Notes: generated by a model from the letters alone, not told the origin. Shown: positions 8,249 through 17,429, counted from the stretch's first letter. The stretch is DNA of 64,000 nucleotides from an uncultured Pelagibacteraceae bacterium (GCA_902547825.1 CACCPE010000001.1:1-64000), one strand, 5' to 3'. Numbers and translations: made by a program.

Positions 8249-9122
8249 AAATTGGTATCAATTGTGAAAATATTACTGCTAATAAAATAATCATTATACC
8301 AAACACTTTTATTTCACTTAAAAACTGATCTAATAGTATCCATCCGAAAATTGAAGCAAACACTCCCTCAAGCGAAAATATAATTGCTACTGACGCAGGA
8401 GATAAAACTCTTTGAGCATATGCTTGAAGCATAAAAGCAACTCCACTAGATAAAATTCCAGCGTAAAGCAACTCTGTAATTTCTTTTGAAATTAAATTGA
8501 TTGTCACAGTCTCAAAAGTTAATGCAGGAAAAGAGCAAAATATACCTGCAACTAAACATTGAAAAGTTGCAATTGCTATTGGAAAATTGAAAATTTTTAA
8601 AACTTTATAAATAAAGATTATATGGAAAGCCCAAAAAAATGCACCTATGATGACAAGCATGTCACCAAATCTTACATCATAATTTTTAATTTCACTTAAA
8701 AGCAATCCACCTATTAAACAAAGCGTAACAGAAGGCCAAATAGATGGGTGAATTTTTATTGAAAAAATAAAATATGAAATTAACGGGACTATGACAACAT
8801 AAAGAACAGTAAAGACTGCAGAGTTAGCTATGTCCGTATAAAGAAGCGAAACTTGCTGAAGTATATTTGCCATTCCAAATATTGAGCCTAGTATTAATGT
8901 AAAGAAAAAGACTTTTCTTAAATTAAAATTGATCTTTTTAATTTCGTTTAATTCAAAATATATGAAAAAAGGCAGTAATCCTAAAAATCCTAAAAATAAT
9001 CTTACAGCACAAAATGTATAGGGTCCAATGAAGTCCATTCCTGTATCTTGGGCAACAAAAGTTGTTCCCCAAAGAAACGAACACGCAAGAGCGCAAGATA
9101 TAGGGATCAAATTATTCTTCAT
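8220..9122 (-). CDS. EamA/DMT-superfamily transporter
   Basis: Inner-membrane drug/metabolite transporter with ten predicted helices built from two EamA repeats. The N-terminal helix carries the typical ALACSFLWGTTFVA, and the second half has GILSSGVAFMLQAYAQ and SLEGVFASIFGWILL, all family-like. I chose the Met at 9122 (MKNNLIPIS) rather than the tracked 9185: the extra 21 residues (with CC and RD) look non-transmembrane and would overlap the aceF coding end. The gap to aceF is then 23 bp. Substrate unknown; amino acids or other metabolites are common for the family. Part of the aceE-aceF run. Confidence 0.88.
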   Translation of the reverse strand: MKNNLIPISCALACSFLWGTTFVAQDTGMDFIGPYTFCAVRLFLGFLGLLPFFIYFELNEIKKINFNLRKVFFFTLILGSIFGMANILQQVSLLYTDIANSAVFTVLYVVIVPLISYFIFSIKIHPSIWPSVTLCLIGGLLLSEIKNYDVRFGDMLVIIGAFFWAFHIIFIYKVLKIFNFPIAIATFQCLVAGIFCSFPALTFETVTINLISKEITELLYAGILSSGVAFMLQAYAQRVLSPASVAIIFSLEGVFASIFGWILLDQFLSEIKVFGIMIILLAVIFSQLIPIYGKKNYGRI

Positions 9123-9145
9123 GTCCCTTACTAATTTAATTTGAT

Positions 9146-10405
9146 CTATACAGCAAGCTTGAAAGCAAAGTCTTTGCCAAGGCATTTACCTAGATAAACG
9201 CAAAACCTAGCACCCTCCGCACCATCAATTATTCTATGGTCATATGAGAGTGAAATAGGTAAAATTTTTCTTGAAACAAATTTATCTTTAACTTTTATTA
9301 ACCTATCAAAACTTTTTCCAACTCCAAGTATCGCTACTTCAGGAGGATTTATAATTGGGGTAAAGAAAGTTCCTCCAATGCCACCCAAGCTTGAAATCGT
9401 CATTGAACCGCCAAAAAATTCCTTCTTATCAATTTTCAAATCTCTGCAAAGTCTACTTGTTTTTCTTAAAGCGCTTCCTATTTCTTTGATACTCATTTGA
9501 TCAACATCTCTTATTTTAGGCACCATTAGACCATGAGGAGTATCTACTGCAAAACCAACGTGAAAATATTTTTTATAAATAATTTTGTCGTTAGCACTAT
9601 CAATTGAAGCATTAAAATTTGGAAATTTCTTCAAAGCACTGACAAGTGCTTTTGCTATAAAAGCAAGGGGTGTCACTTTTATTTTCTCACCAGTATAGTA
9701 ATCATATAATGATGATCTAAATTGCTCCATTTCTGTTATATCAACTTCATCATGCTGTGTTACATGGGGAATTTCAGTCCAAGATCTTACTAAGTGAGGA
9801 CCAGATAATCTTTTAACTCTTGGTATATCTTTTAGTTCGATTTCACCAAACTCTTCGTGTGGGTACTCTTCTTTATGAACTTTCTTTTCTATTTTCCCAC
9901 CGCTGACTGTAACCTGAGATCTTACAAAATTTTTTACATCTTCCTCGGAAACTCTACCACCTCTTTGAGAACCAGGTATTTCAACTACATTAGCACCTAA
10001 CTCTCTTGCAAATTTTCTAACTTTTGGACTAGCTGACTTACTACCTGATTGTGATGAAGGTGCTATAGGAATTATTTCTTTTGCTTTCTGAGGTTTGATC
10101 TCTTTTATTTCTTTCTTTTCTACTTTTTTTTGCTCACTGACTGCTTCTTTTTTTTCCTCAGTAGCACTCTCTGCATTCAGACTAAGAATTAAGTCTCCCT
10201 TGTTAACTTTATCGCCTACTTTAATATTTATTTTTTCAATAACTCCTTCGTGAGTGGAGGGTACCTCAACACTTGATTTGTCACTCTCCAATGTAATAAG
10301 AGAATCATTTTTTTTTATTTGTTGACCCTCTTTGACTAGAACTTCAATAATCTCTACATCCTTGAAGTCACCCATATCTGGAACTAAAATTTTTGTACTA
10401 GCCAT
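9146..10405 (-). CDS. aceF: pyruvate dehydrogenase E2, dihydrolipoyl acetyltransferase
   Basis: Core subunit of the pyruvate dehydrogenase complex; moves the acetyl group from lipoate to CoA. Order of parts: one lipoyl domain (residues 1-~80, lipoyl-Lys at 43 in ESDKSSVEVPS), a charged linker, the peripheral subunit-binding domain (~125-162, SPKVRKFARELG), another linker, and the catalytic domain from ~195 with the active-site LSYDHRIIDGAEGARF near the end. E. coli AceF has three lipoyl domains; here there is one, while a near-copy sits on E1. It starts 2 bp after aceE. No E3 (lpd) gene is in the window. Confidence 0.95.
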   Translation of the reverse strand: MASTKILVPDMGDFKDVEIIEVLVKEGQQIKKNDSLITLESDKSSVEVPSTHEGVIEKINIKVGDKVNKGDLILSLNAESATEEKKEAVSEQKKVEKKEIKEIKPQKAKEIIPIAPSSQSGSKSASPKVRKFARELGANVVEIPGSQRGGRVSEEDVKNFVRSQVTVSGGKIEKKVHKEEYPHEEFGEIELKDIPRVKRLSGPHLVRSWTEIPHVTQHDEVDITEMEQFRSSLYDYYTGEKIKVTPLAFIAKALVSALKKFPNFNASIDSANDKIIYKKYFHVGFAVDTPHGLMVPKIRDVDQMSIKEIGSALRKTSRLCRDLKIDKKEFFGGSMTISSLGGIGGTFFTPIINPPEVAILGVGKSFDRLIKVKDKFVSRKILPISLSYDHRIIDGAEGARFCVYLGKCLGKDFAFKLAV

Positions 10406-10407
10406 AT

Positions 10408-13400
10408 TTATAAATTAGATGGAAAATCTCTATCTTTATCAATCTGAAATTTTTTTATCGCTTTCTCCGCTTTTTTAGTTTCAATTAATTGTTCTTTTGC
10501 TAAGGCGCTTAAAGTATAAGCAACTATGTGTTCTTTATCTACTTCGAAAAATTTTCTTAGATTTTTTCTCGTGTCACTTCTTCCATAACCATCTGTACCT
10601 AAAGAGTAAAACGGTTTTTCAACATATGGTCTTATTTGATCAGAAAATGATCTTGTATAATCAGATGCAGCAACAATAGGACCATCTCTTTTTGATAAAC
10701 ATTTTTGCACATAAGATTTTTTTCTTTTTTCATCTGGATTAAGAAGATTCCATCTTTCTGTCTCCATTCCATCTCTTCTTAATTCATTAAAACTTGTAAC
10801 GCTCCAAACATCAGAGTCGATACCGTAATCTTTAGATAGAATTTCAGCAGCAGCAATTATTTCTCTTAAAATTGTTCCCGAACCTAAAAGCTGCACTTTA
10901 GTTTTATTCTTGTTATTGTTTTCTTTAAATAAATACATTCCCTTTAGAATTCCTTCATCGGAACCCTTTGGCTTTTCTGGGTGAGAGTAATTTTCATTCA
11001 TTGCAGTGATGTAGTAGAAAATATTTTCTTTTTTCTCATGCATTCTTTTTAGTCCATCTCTTAATATTACAGCCATTTCATAAGCAAACGTAGGATCATA
11101 ACTAATACAGTTAGGAATATTTGATGCAAGTAAATGACTATGACCATCTTGGTGTTGAAGGCCTTCACCTGCTAAAGTTGTTCTACCAGCGGTAGCTCCG
11201 ATTAAAAAACCTCTTGCTTGTGAGTCTCCAGCAGCCCAAGCCAAATCTCCAACTCTCTGAAAACCAAACATAGAGTAAAAGATATAAATCGGTATCATTT
11301 CTAAATCGTGATTTGTGTAAGATGTACCAGCTGCAATCCAAGATGACATTGCTCCTGACTCATTTATCCCTTCTTCTAATACTTGGCCACTTTTATCTTC
11401 CCTGTAAGAGCTTAATTGTTCAGAGTCTACAGGCTCATATTTTTGACCTTCATGAGCATATATTCCAATTTTTTGGAAAAAACCTTCCATCCCAAAAGTT
11501 CTTGCTTCATCTGGGATGATAGGAACTAATCTTGGTGATATATTTTTATCTCTTAATAATGCAGTTAGCATTCTAACTAATGCCATCGTAGTCGACATTT
11601 CTTTATCTCCTGTAGATTTCATAAAGTTATCGAAAATTTCCTTAGGAGGAGCTTTTATTTGTTTTGCGAATGAAGTTCTTTCTGGAATAAAACCGCCTAG
11701 CTTTATTCTTTGATCTTTTAGGTATTTAATTTCTTCAGAGTTTTCATCTGGTTTGTAATACTCAATATTTTTTACTTGTTTATCAGTAAGAGGCACACCG
11801 AAACGATCTCTATAATAAAGTAAATCCTCCTCATCTAATTTTTTTTGTTGGTGGGTTGTATTTATACTTTCACCAGATTTCCCCATACCGTAACCTTTGA
11901 TGGTTTTAGCAAGAATAACAGTTGGAGAACCAGTATGCTGCATTGCCGAATGGTAAGCTGCATAAACTTTATGAGGATCATGACCACCTCTATTTAATCT
12001 CCATATATCTTTGTCTGTCATTGTAGAGACCATTTCTTTTAATTCCGGATACTTACCAAAGAATTTCTCTCTTACATATAAACCATCCTTTGCTTTAAAG
12101 GCTTGGTACTCTCCATCGACACATTCATTCATTCTTTTTACAAGAAGGCCAGACTTATCTTTCATTAAAAGTTTATCCCAATAAGATCCCCAAATAACTT
12201 TGATCACATTCCACCCAGTCCCCCTAAAACTTCCTTCGAGCTCTTGAATAATTTTTCCATTACCTCTAACAGGTCCATCAAGTCTTTGAAGATTACAATT
12301 AATTACAAAGATCAAATTGTCTAATTTTTCTCTTGCAGCTAAACCAATTGCACCCATTGATTCGGGCTCATCCATTTCTCCATCTCCTAAGAATACCCAA
12401 ATTTTCCTTCCCTCATCTTTGACTAAACCTCTATTAATTAAATATTTTAGAAACCGCGCTTGATAAATTGCCATGATCGGACCAAGACCCATCGATACTG
12501 TTGGAAATTGCCAAAAGTCAGGCATCAACCACGGGTGAGGATAAGAAGAAAGTCCGTCTTTACCAACTTCTTGTCTAAACCCATCTAATTGTTTTGCAGT
12601 GAGCCTTCCTTCTAAGAATGCTCTTGCATACATACCTGGAGCCGAGTGACCTTGAAAATAAACTAAGTCTCCACCAAATTTATTATTTTTTGCTCTCCAA
12701 AAATGATTCATACCAACATCATACAATGTTGCTGCTGACGCAAAAGTTCCTATGTGTCCGCCAAGTTCAGAACTTTTTTTATTAGCTTTTACAACCATGG
12801 CAGCAGCATTCCATCTAATGATAGCTCTTAATTTTTTTTCAATATTTTGGTCACCTGGAGATTTAGCTTCTGCTTCTGGCGGGATAGTATTTATGTATGG
12901 CGTTGTTCTAGTATCAGGCAAAACTAAACCTGATTTATAAGCTTGATCTATAACTTTATTTAGTAAATAGCTTGCTCTTGGCGCTCCATCAGACTCGATT
13001 ACAGAATTTAACGACTCTATCCATTCATTTGTTTCAATTGGATCAATGTCATCTTTTGAGGCAGGTTCTGCAAAAACTTTTTTAACTTGTTTTACAGGAT
13101 TTAAGTTGCCATTAGATTTTGGTTGTTCTTTAACCACCTCCTCTTTCACAGCTTCTTTTTTTATTTCTTGTTTTGGCGAAGAAGCTGCTTGACCATTTTC
13201 AATGGTTGCTAATAAGCTTCCCTCTGATACTTTATCTCCTATTTTTACTTTTAAATCTTTGATTAGGCCTGCTGAAGGAGATGGAATTTCTACACTAGAT
13301 TTATCGCTCTCAATGGTAACTATAGGATCGTTTTTATTTATTTGATCACCAGGTTTGACTAAAATTTCTATTACTTCAACGTCTTTAAAATCACCTATAT

Positions 13401-13425
13401 CTGGAACTGAAATATTCTGAACCAT
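10408..13425 (-). CDS. aceE: pyruvate dehydrogenase E1 (homodimeric type) with N-terminal lipoyl domain
   Basis: Thiamine-diphosphate enzyme that decarboxylates pyruvate and acetylates lipoate. The E1 core, starting at DDIDPIETNEW, is the homodimeric AceE type: GGHIGTFASAATLYD, YFQGHSAPGMYARAFLEGRL, and the TPP motif GDGEMDEPES ending in NCN. In front of it lie ~75 residues of a complete lipoyl domain (VPDIGDFKDVEVIEILV and ESDKSSVEIPS with the lipoyl-Lys) and a ~45-residue Lys/Glu/Pro linker. That domain closely resembles the one on E2, so it is probably a copied domain. The start at 13425 (MVQN) aligns with the E2 lipoyl start; the tracked 13452 adds nine residues. About 1005 residues against ~887 for E. 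coli AceE. Confidence 0.95.
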   Translation of the reverse strand: MVQNISVPDIGDFKDVEVIEILVKPGDQINKNDPIVTIESDKSSVEIPSPSAGLIKDLKVKIGDKVSEGSLLATIENGQAASSPKQEIKKEAVKEEVVKEQPKSNGNLNPVKQVKKVFAEPASKDDIDPIETNEWIESLNSVIESDGAPRASYLLNKVIDQAYKSGLVLPDTRTTPYINTIPPEAEAKSPGDQNIEKKLRAIIRWNAAAMVVKANKKSSELGGHIGTFASAATLYDVGMNHFWRAKNNKFGGDLVYFQGHSAPGMYARAFLEGRLTAKQLDGFRQEVGKDGLSSYPHPWLMPDFWQFPTVSMGLGPIMAIYQARFLKYLINRGLVKDEGRKIWVFLGDGEMDEPESMGAIGLAAREKLDNLIFVINCNLQRLDGPVRGNGKIIQELEGSFRGTGWNVIKVIWGSYWDKLLMKDKSGLLVKRMNECVDGEYQAFKAKDGLYVREKFFGKYPELKEMVSTMTDKDIWRLNRGGHDPHKVYAAYHSAMQHTGSPTVILAKTIKGYGMGKSGESINTTHQQKKLDEEDLLYYRDRFGVPLTDKQVKNIEYYKPDENSEEIKYLKDQRIKLGGFIPERTSFAKQIKAPPKEIFDNFMKSTGDKEMSTTMALVRMLTALLRDKNISPRLVPIIPDEARTFGMEGFFQKIGIYAHEGQKYEPVDSEQLSSYREDKSGQVLEEGINESGAMSSWIAAGTSYTNHDLEMIPIYIFYSMFGFQRVGDLAWAAGDSQARGFLIGATAGRTTLAGEGLQHQDGHSHLLASNIPNCISYDPTFAYEMAVILRDGLKRMHEKKENIFYYITAMNENYSHPEKPKGSDEGILKGMYLFKENNNKNKTKVQLLGSGTILREIIAAAEILSKDYGIDSDVWSVTSFNELRRDGMETERWNLLNPDEKRKKSYVQKCLSKRDGPIVAASDYTRSFSDQIRPYVEKPFYSLGTDGYGRSDTRKNLRKFFEVDKEHIVAYTLSALAKEQLIETKKAEKAIKKFQIDKDRDFPSNL

Positions 13426-13521
13426 ATCTCTATTATAAACTGGTTGGAACATATAAAAAAGTTATTGAATAATAAACTAGAAAGAATAGCGCCTATTAGT
13501 TGAATAGTTCGATTTCTGACA

Positions 13522-13540
13522 CATTTTTTGCCATTTTTTG
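13522..13540. repeat. 9-bp tandem direct repeat with 10-bp period, flanked by TGACA/TGTCA
   Basis: CATTTTTTG occurs twice, at 13522-13530 and 13532-13540, one helical turn apart. The pair is bracketed by the inverted TGACA (13517) and TGTCA (13539). It lies about 90 bp upstream of aceE and 150 bp upstream of the divergent acetoacetyl-CoA synthetase gene, so it could be an operator for either. No regulator is identified. Confidence 0.4.
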
Positions 13541-13565
13541 TCACCTCTGAGTGGTTCTATAAGCT

Positions 13566-13667
13566 ATGAAATGGCTAATTAATTTATTGTTTAAAAAGAG
13601 AGAAATAAGAAGCAATCAAGGTCGAATTGTTCAGAAATTTCTATTAAAAAAATATCTATTAAGATAA
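13566..13667 (+). CDS. possible 33-aa basic peptide (weak)
   Basis: An ORF below the length cut-off of the track: MKWLINLLFKKRE then a basic tail, ending 25 bp before the acetoacetyl-CoA synthetase ATG. It has a short hydrophobic start and about a dozen Lys/Arg. No Shine-Dalgarno is evident and AT-rich sequence yields such ORFs by chance, so it may be only leader sequence. Confidence 0.2.
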   Translation: MKWLINLLFKKREIRSNQGRIVQKFLLKKYLLR

Positions 13668-13692
13668 TTTTATAAGAGCTAAATTAGCTTTT

Positions 13693-15621
13693 ATGAATAA
13701 ACCACTTTGGCAACCTTCAGAAAAATTAAAAGAAAACTCTTTATTAAAAGATTTTTGTAAATTTATAAATTTTAAATCATCGAATAACTTTAAAGAAGTT
13801 TGGCAATGGTCAATTAATAACCCAAATGAATTTTGGTCAAAGTTTTGGGATTACTCGAAAATTATTGGAGATAAGGGTTCTGAAATAATTAAAAAAGATA
13901 AAGTATTTAACAAAACAAAATTTTTTTTAGATTCGAAATTGAACTACACAGAAAATATTCTCAAAAAAAAATCTGATAAATTAGCTATTAATTTTCTATC
14001 TGAAAAAGGTTTTGAAGAGAATATTACTTGGAATGAATTATATGAAAAAGTTTGTAAACTTTCATCTTATCTCAAAAAACAAAATCTTCGTAAAGGAGAT
14101 AGAGTTGCAGCGTATGTGCCTAACAAAATAGAGTCCATCATTTGTTTTTTAGCTTGTGCAAAAAATGGAATTATATGGTCTTCTTGTTCACCTGATTTTG
14201 GAGCTCAGGGAGTTATAGACAGGTTCAAACAGATAGAACCAAAAATTTTTATTACATGCGATTATTATTATTATAATGGAAAAAAAATAAATATTTTAGA
14301 TAAAGTCCAAGAAATTCTTAAACAAATACCATCAATTAAGAAAGTAATTGCATTTAATTATAATAAAAAAGAAAGAGAAAGTTTAAAGAATTTCATTAAT
14401 TTTGAAGAGACTTTAAATAACGACTTAGATGAAGATTTTGAAAGATTTGAATTCAATCATCCTATTTATATTCTTTTTTCAAGCGGTACTACAGGAAAAC
14501 CAAAATGTATTACTCATGGATCAGGAAATGTTTTAATTGAACATAATAAAGAGTTTATGCTTCATTGCGACATTAGAGAAAGCGAAAAATTATTTTACTA
14601 TACTACAACAGGTTGGATGATGTGGAACTGGTTAGTGGGTGGATTAGCGACTGGCTCATCAATTTTTCTTTTTGATGGAGCCCCAGTTTTTCCCAAGATA
14701 GATATTCTTCTTGAATATTGCCAAAATAAAAAAATTAATCTCTTTGGTGTAAGCGCAAAATATATAGATCACCTAAAGAATGAAAAGTATAAAAGCAAAA
14801 ATTTGGATTTAAGTTCTTTAAAAATTATTACCTCAACTGGGTCACCGTTAGCGGAGGAAAGCTTCAAATATGTATACGATAACATTAAGAAAGATGTCCA
14901 CCTCGCGTCTATTGCAGGAGGAACAGATTTAGTTGGATGCTTAGTACTTGGAAATCTTTTTTCAGATGTTCATAAAGGTGAAATTCAAGGGCAAAGTTTG
15001 GGTATCGACGTTGATGTTTTCACAGATGACGGAAAAAGTACCGTTGAAGGAGATAAAGGAGAGTTAGTTGTCAAAAAACCATTTCCTTCTATGCCAGTAA
15101 AGTTCTGGGGAGATGATGACGGTCAAAAATATCATAAAGCTTACTTCACTAGGTTCAAAAATATTTGGCACCATGGAGATTTTATTGAAAGAACTGATAA
15201 GAATGGATTTATAATGCGCGGTAGATCTGATGCCACATTAAATCCAGGAGGAGTAAGAATTGGAACCTCTGAAATTTACCAGCAAGTAGAAGATATAGAT
15301 TTCATCACTGAAGGATTGGTTGTAGGGCAAGACTTTGATGATGATGTAAGAATTATTTTATTTGTTACTACTAAAAATAACCAAGAAATAGACAATGAAA
15401 AAATTAAATTAATCAAATCTAAAATAAGAAAAAATTGCTCTCCTAAGCATGTGCCTGCAATAATAATCAAAGCTCCTGAGATACCAAGAACAAAAAGCGG
15501 GAAAATTGTGGAGTTAGCTGTAAGACAGATAATAAATGGTGAAAAAATTAATAATAAAGAGGCAATCGCTAATCCTGAGTCTCTTCAATTTTTTGAGAAA
15601 CTGCCGCAGTTAAAATTGTAG
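13693..15621 (+). CDS. acetoacetyl-CoA synthetase
   Basis: ATP-dependent ligase that makes acetoacetyl-CoA from acetoacetate and CoA; AMP-forming, ANL superfamily. Seen: the P-loop LFSSGTTGKPKCITHG, the AACS-typical FYYTTTGWMMWNWLVGGLAT, and ASIAGGTDLVG. Near the C-terminus PRTKSGKIVE holds the catalytic Lys of the second half-reaction. The 642-residue length fits AACS rather than the shorter acyl-CoA synthetases. With the thiolase at 17500 it would turn acetoacetate (or a polyhydroxybutyrate or leucine breakdown product) into acetyl-CoA. It is transcribed away from aceE and ends at a hairpin shared with the convergent HDAC-like gene. Confidence 0.93.
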   Translation: MNKPLWQPSEKLKENSLLKDFCKFINFKSSNNFKEVWQWSINNPNEFWSKFWDYSKIIGDKGSEIIKKDKVFNKTKFFLDSKLNYTENILKKKSDKLAINFLSEKGFEENITWNELYEKVCKLSSYLKKQNLRKGDRVAAYVPNKIESIICFLACAKNGIIWSSCSPDFGAQGVIDRFKQIEPKIFITCDYYYYNGKKINILDKVQEILKQIPSIKKVIAFNYNKKERESLKNFINFEETLNNDLDEDFERFEFNHPIYILFSSGTTGKPKCITHGSGNVLIEHNKEFMLHCDIRESEKLFYYTTTGWMMWNWLVGGLATGSSIFLFDGAPVFPKIDILLEYCQNKKINLFGVSAKYIDHLKNEKYKSKNLDLSSLKIITSTGSPLAEESFKYVYDNIKKDVHLASIAGGTDLVGCLVLGNLFSDVHKGEIQGQSLGIDVDVFTDDGKSTVEGDKGELVVKKPFPSMPVKFWGDDDGQKYHKAYFTRFKNIWHHGDFIERTDKNGFIMRGRSDATLNPGGVRIGTSEIYQQVEDIDFITEGLVVGQDFDDDVRIILFVTTKNNQEIDNEKIKLIKSKIRKNCSPKHVPAIIIKAPEIPRTKSGKIVELAVRQIINGEKINNKEAIANPESLQFFEKLPQLKL

Positions 15622-15674
15622 CGCGTCAGTTTTAAGAGTCATCTTTGGTTTAGAAATTGTTATTATATTAACTA

Positions 15675-15719
15675 GTCTTGACTTTAGTCCCTAAGTTTTA
15701 GTCCATCTAAAGTCAAGAC
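15675..15719. terminator. 12-bp perfect inverted repeat with 21-nt loop between convergent genes
   Basis: GTCTTGACTTTA (15675-15686) and TAAAGTCAAGAC (15708-15719) pair fully around a 21-base loop. The octamer TTTAGTCC occurs twice, at 15683 and 15697, so a second foldback is possible. There is no proper T-tract on either strand. Its place between converging stops suggests a bidirectional 3' end or barrier, but a protein site is also possible. Confidence 0.5.
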
Positions 15720-15722
15720 CAA

Positions 15723-16616
15723 TTAAAAGTAGTTTGCACAATTTTTGTGTAACATTGAGTGAAGCTCAATAAGTTTTTCAAAGCTTTTATTGTAACCACC
15801 ACCAAGCACACCACATAAAGGAATTTTTTTTGAATAAAAATTTTCAATAACTATTTGATCTCTTTTATTGATACCATTGTCTGAAATTTTAAGTTTACCC
15901 AATCTATCTTCATAATGAATATCAACTCCTGCAACATAGAATACAAAATCATAAGAGTTGTTATTTAGCTCATTTAGATTTTTATTTAAAATATTTAAGT
16001 ATTCATTATCTTCCATATTATCGCGAAGCTCTATATCTATATCGCTTTTAGATTTCTTTGCAGGGTAATTCGAAGCACAATGCATACTAAAAGTTAAAAC
16101 ATCTTTATCTTTTTGAAATATTTCAGAATTTCCATTACCTTGATGTACATCTAAATCTAATATCAGGATTTTTTTTGCATATCCTTTATTTTTTAAATAA
16201 TTAGCTGCAACAGCAGTATCATTAAAGACACAGTATCCTGCCCCGTAATCAAACGTAGCATGATGACTGCCCCCAGCAGTATTACAAGCAAGCTTTGAAT
16301 CTAAAGCAAGTTTGCTAGCTAGCACTGTACCTCCAGTAGCCACAAAAGATCTTCTCACAACACTATCATTAATTGGAAAACCAATTTTTTTTTGAGCTTT
16401 AACATCAAGTGTCTTATTTTTAATATCATTTATATACTTTAAGGAGTGTGAAGTTTTCATTGTTTCAATTGAGCATTCCCTAGGTATATGAAACTTTTTA
16501 ACAACTCCTTGATTTATAAGGTGCTCTGCTAGTGCGCCAAATTTTTTAATGGGAAACTTGTTATCATCATTTATTTTCGCAACATAATCTGGATGATTTA
16601 TTACAGGCAATTCCAT
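15723..16616 (-). CDS. histone-deacetylase-family zinc amidohydrolase
   Basis: Bacterial member of the HDAC/AcuC/acetylpolyamine amidohydrolase superfamily, which removes acyl groups from lysine, polyamines or related amines. Seen: SHHATFDYGAGYCVFND with the catalytic His pair, LDLDVHQGNG with zinc-binding Asp and His, and the later VDIHYEDRLGKL holding the third metal Asp. The 297-residue length is that of the short bacterial class. The substrate could be acetylated acetyl-CoA synthetase-type enzymes (AcuC role) given the neighbouring acyl-CoA genes, but this is only contextual. A 44-bp divergent gap separates it from the next gene. Confidence 0.9.
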   Translation of the reverse strand: MELPVINHPDYVAKINDDNKFPIKKFGALAEHLINQGVVKKFHIPRECSIETMKTSHSLKYINDIKNKTLDVKAQKKIGFPINDSVVRRSFVATGGTVLASKLALDSKLACNTAGGSHHATFDYGAGYCVFNDTAVAANYLKNKGYAKKILILDLDVHQGNGNSEIFQKDKDVLTFSMHCASNYPAKKSKSDIDIELRDNMEDNEYLNILNKNLNELNNNSYDFVFYVAGVDIHYEDRLGKLKISDNGINKRDQIVIENFYSKKIPLCGVLGGGYNKSFEKLIELHSMLHKNCANYF

Positions 16617-16660
16617 AATTATAACCTATACTGTAATATTATATTTTTTAAAGAGGTCAA

Positions 16661-17206
16661 ATGATAAAAAAATTTAGATGGAAATGTAGAGTTTTGCTAA
16701 TCAAAACTCCTGACTACAAAAACTTGAAGTATAAAACAGCAAAAAAACTTTACCAAAAGGATATTAAGCATTTCCATAAAAGGGTTATCAAATTAGTTAT
16801 TAAGAAAATTGGTAAAAACTTTTTAGTTGAGCTATTTGGTTTTGATGGTGCAAAAAAACAAACATTTAAAAATTTTGATAGTCAAAAAATTTTTAAGATA
16901 ATTGATCAAATGCCAATGTCTAAAATTCTTAAAGATAAAAGGATTAAACCATTAAATTTATCTTTATTTTCTGATTATAATCCTAAAACAACCACCTATG
17001 GTTTAGGGTTTAAGGATAAAGCAAAAGCTTTATACACTATTAAAGCTATAAAAAATAGAGATCTAAAATATCAAATTAATGTCGTAGCGACGATGTTAGG
17101 TAGAGCGAAAAAACACCCGTACAAAACTAAAAACATGAAAGATGCGATAAAAGTTTTCAGTTTATGGATGAAAAACTACAAAAAAAATAGGACGACTAAA
17201 TTTTAA
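16661..17206 (+). CDS. unknown 181-aa basic protein
   Basis: I cannot assign a family firmly. The N-terminal ~60 residues (FRWKCRVLLIKTPDYKNLKY) resemble the thioredoxin-like opening of DUF4174 proteins, without a CxxC active site. The C-terminal half (LGRAKKHPYKTKNMKDAIKV, then FSLWMKNYKK) looks helical and is very Lys-rich. No signal peptide or membrane helix; probably cytoplasmic. The stop overlaps the stop of the convergent 58-aa gene. Codon use and length support a real gene. Confidence 0.65.
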   Translation: MIKKFRWKCRVLLIKTPDYKNLKYKTAKKLYQKDIKHFHKRVIKLVIKKIGKNFLVELFGFDGAKKQTFKNFDSQKIFKIIDQMPMSKILKDKRIKPLNLSLFSDYNPKTTTYGLGFKDKAKALYTIKAIKNRDLKYQINVVATMLGRAKKHPYKTKNMKDAIKVFSLWMKNYKKNRTTKF

Positions 17207-17379
17207 GCAGTTTGTTCAAGGCATACATCTTTAATAATAGGAACTGATGAGCAATCTAAACATTTGTTCTCTTTTACTAAACAGCCTTCGCCTACAATCT
17301 TGATATCAACAACCCTATCACATTGCGAGCAAGTTACAGGAATTGTTAAACCACATTTTTTACAGCTATAAGTTTTCAT
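17203..17379 (-). CDS. 58-aa Cys-rich (zinc-ribbon-like) mini-protein, not in ORF track
   Basis: Two residues below the ORF cut-off but convincing: MKTYSCKKCGLTIPVTCSQC, then a second half with CLVKENKCLDC and a last Cys, eight Cys in all. CxxC pairs at 6/9, 17/20 and 40/43 suggest a zinc ribbon or a small Fe-S or metal-binding protein. It sits alone between converging and parallel genes and has its own upstream region of 120 bp with two Fur-box-like palindromes, so iron (or another metal) control is likely. The start context GGCTTAAGTTATG has only a weak AGG. Function is not known; a metal-responsive adaptor or ferredoxin-like carrier are options. Confidence 0.7.
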   Translation of the reverse strand: MKTYSCKKCGLTIPVTCSQCDRVVDIKIVGEGCLVKENKCLDCSSVPIIKDVCLEQTA

Positions 17380-17429
17380 AACTTAAGCCTAAATAATGTA
17401 TATTTTATTTCAACTTTTATATTTAATAT

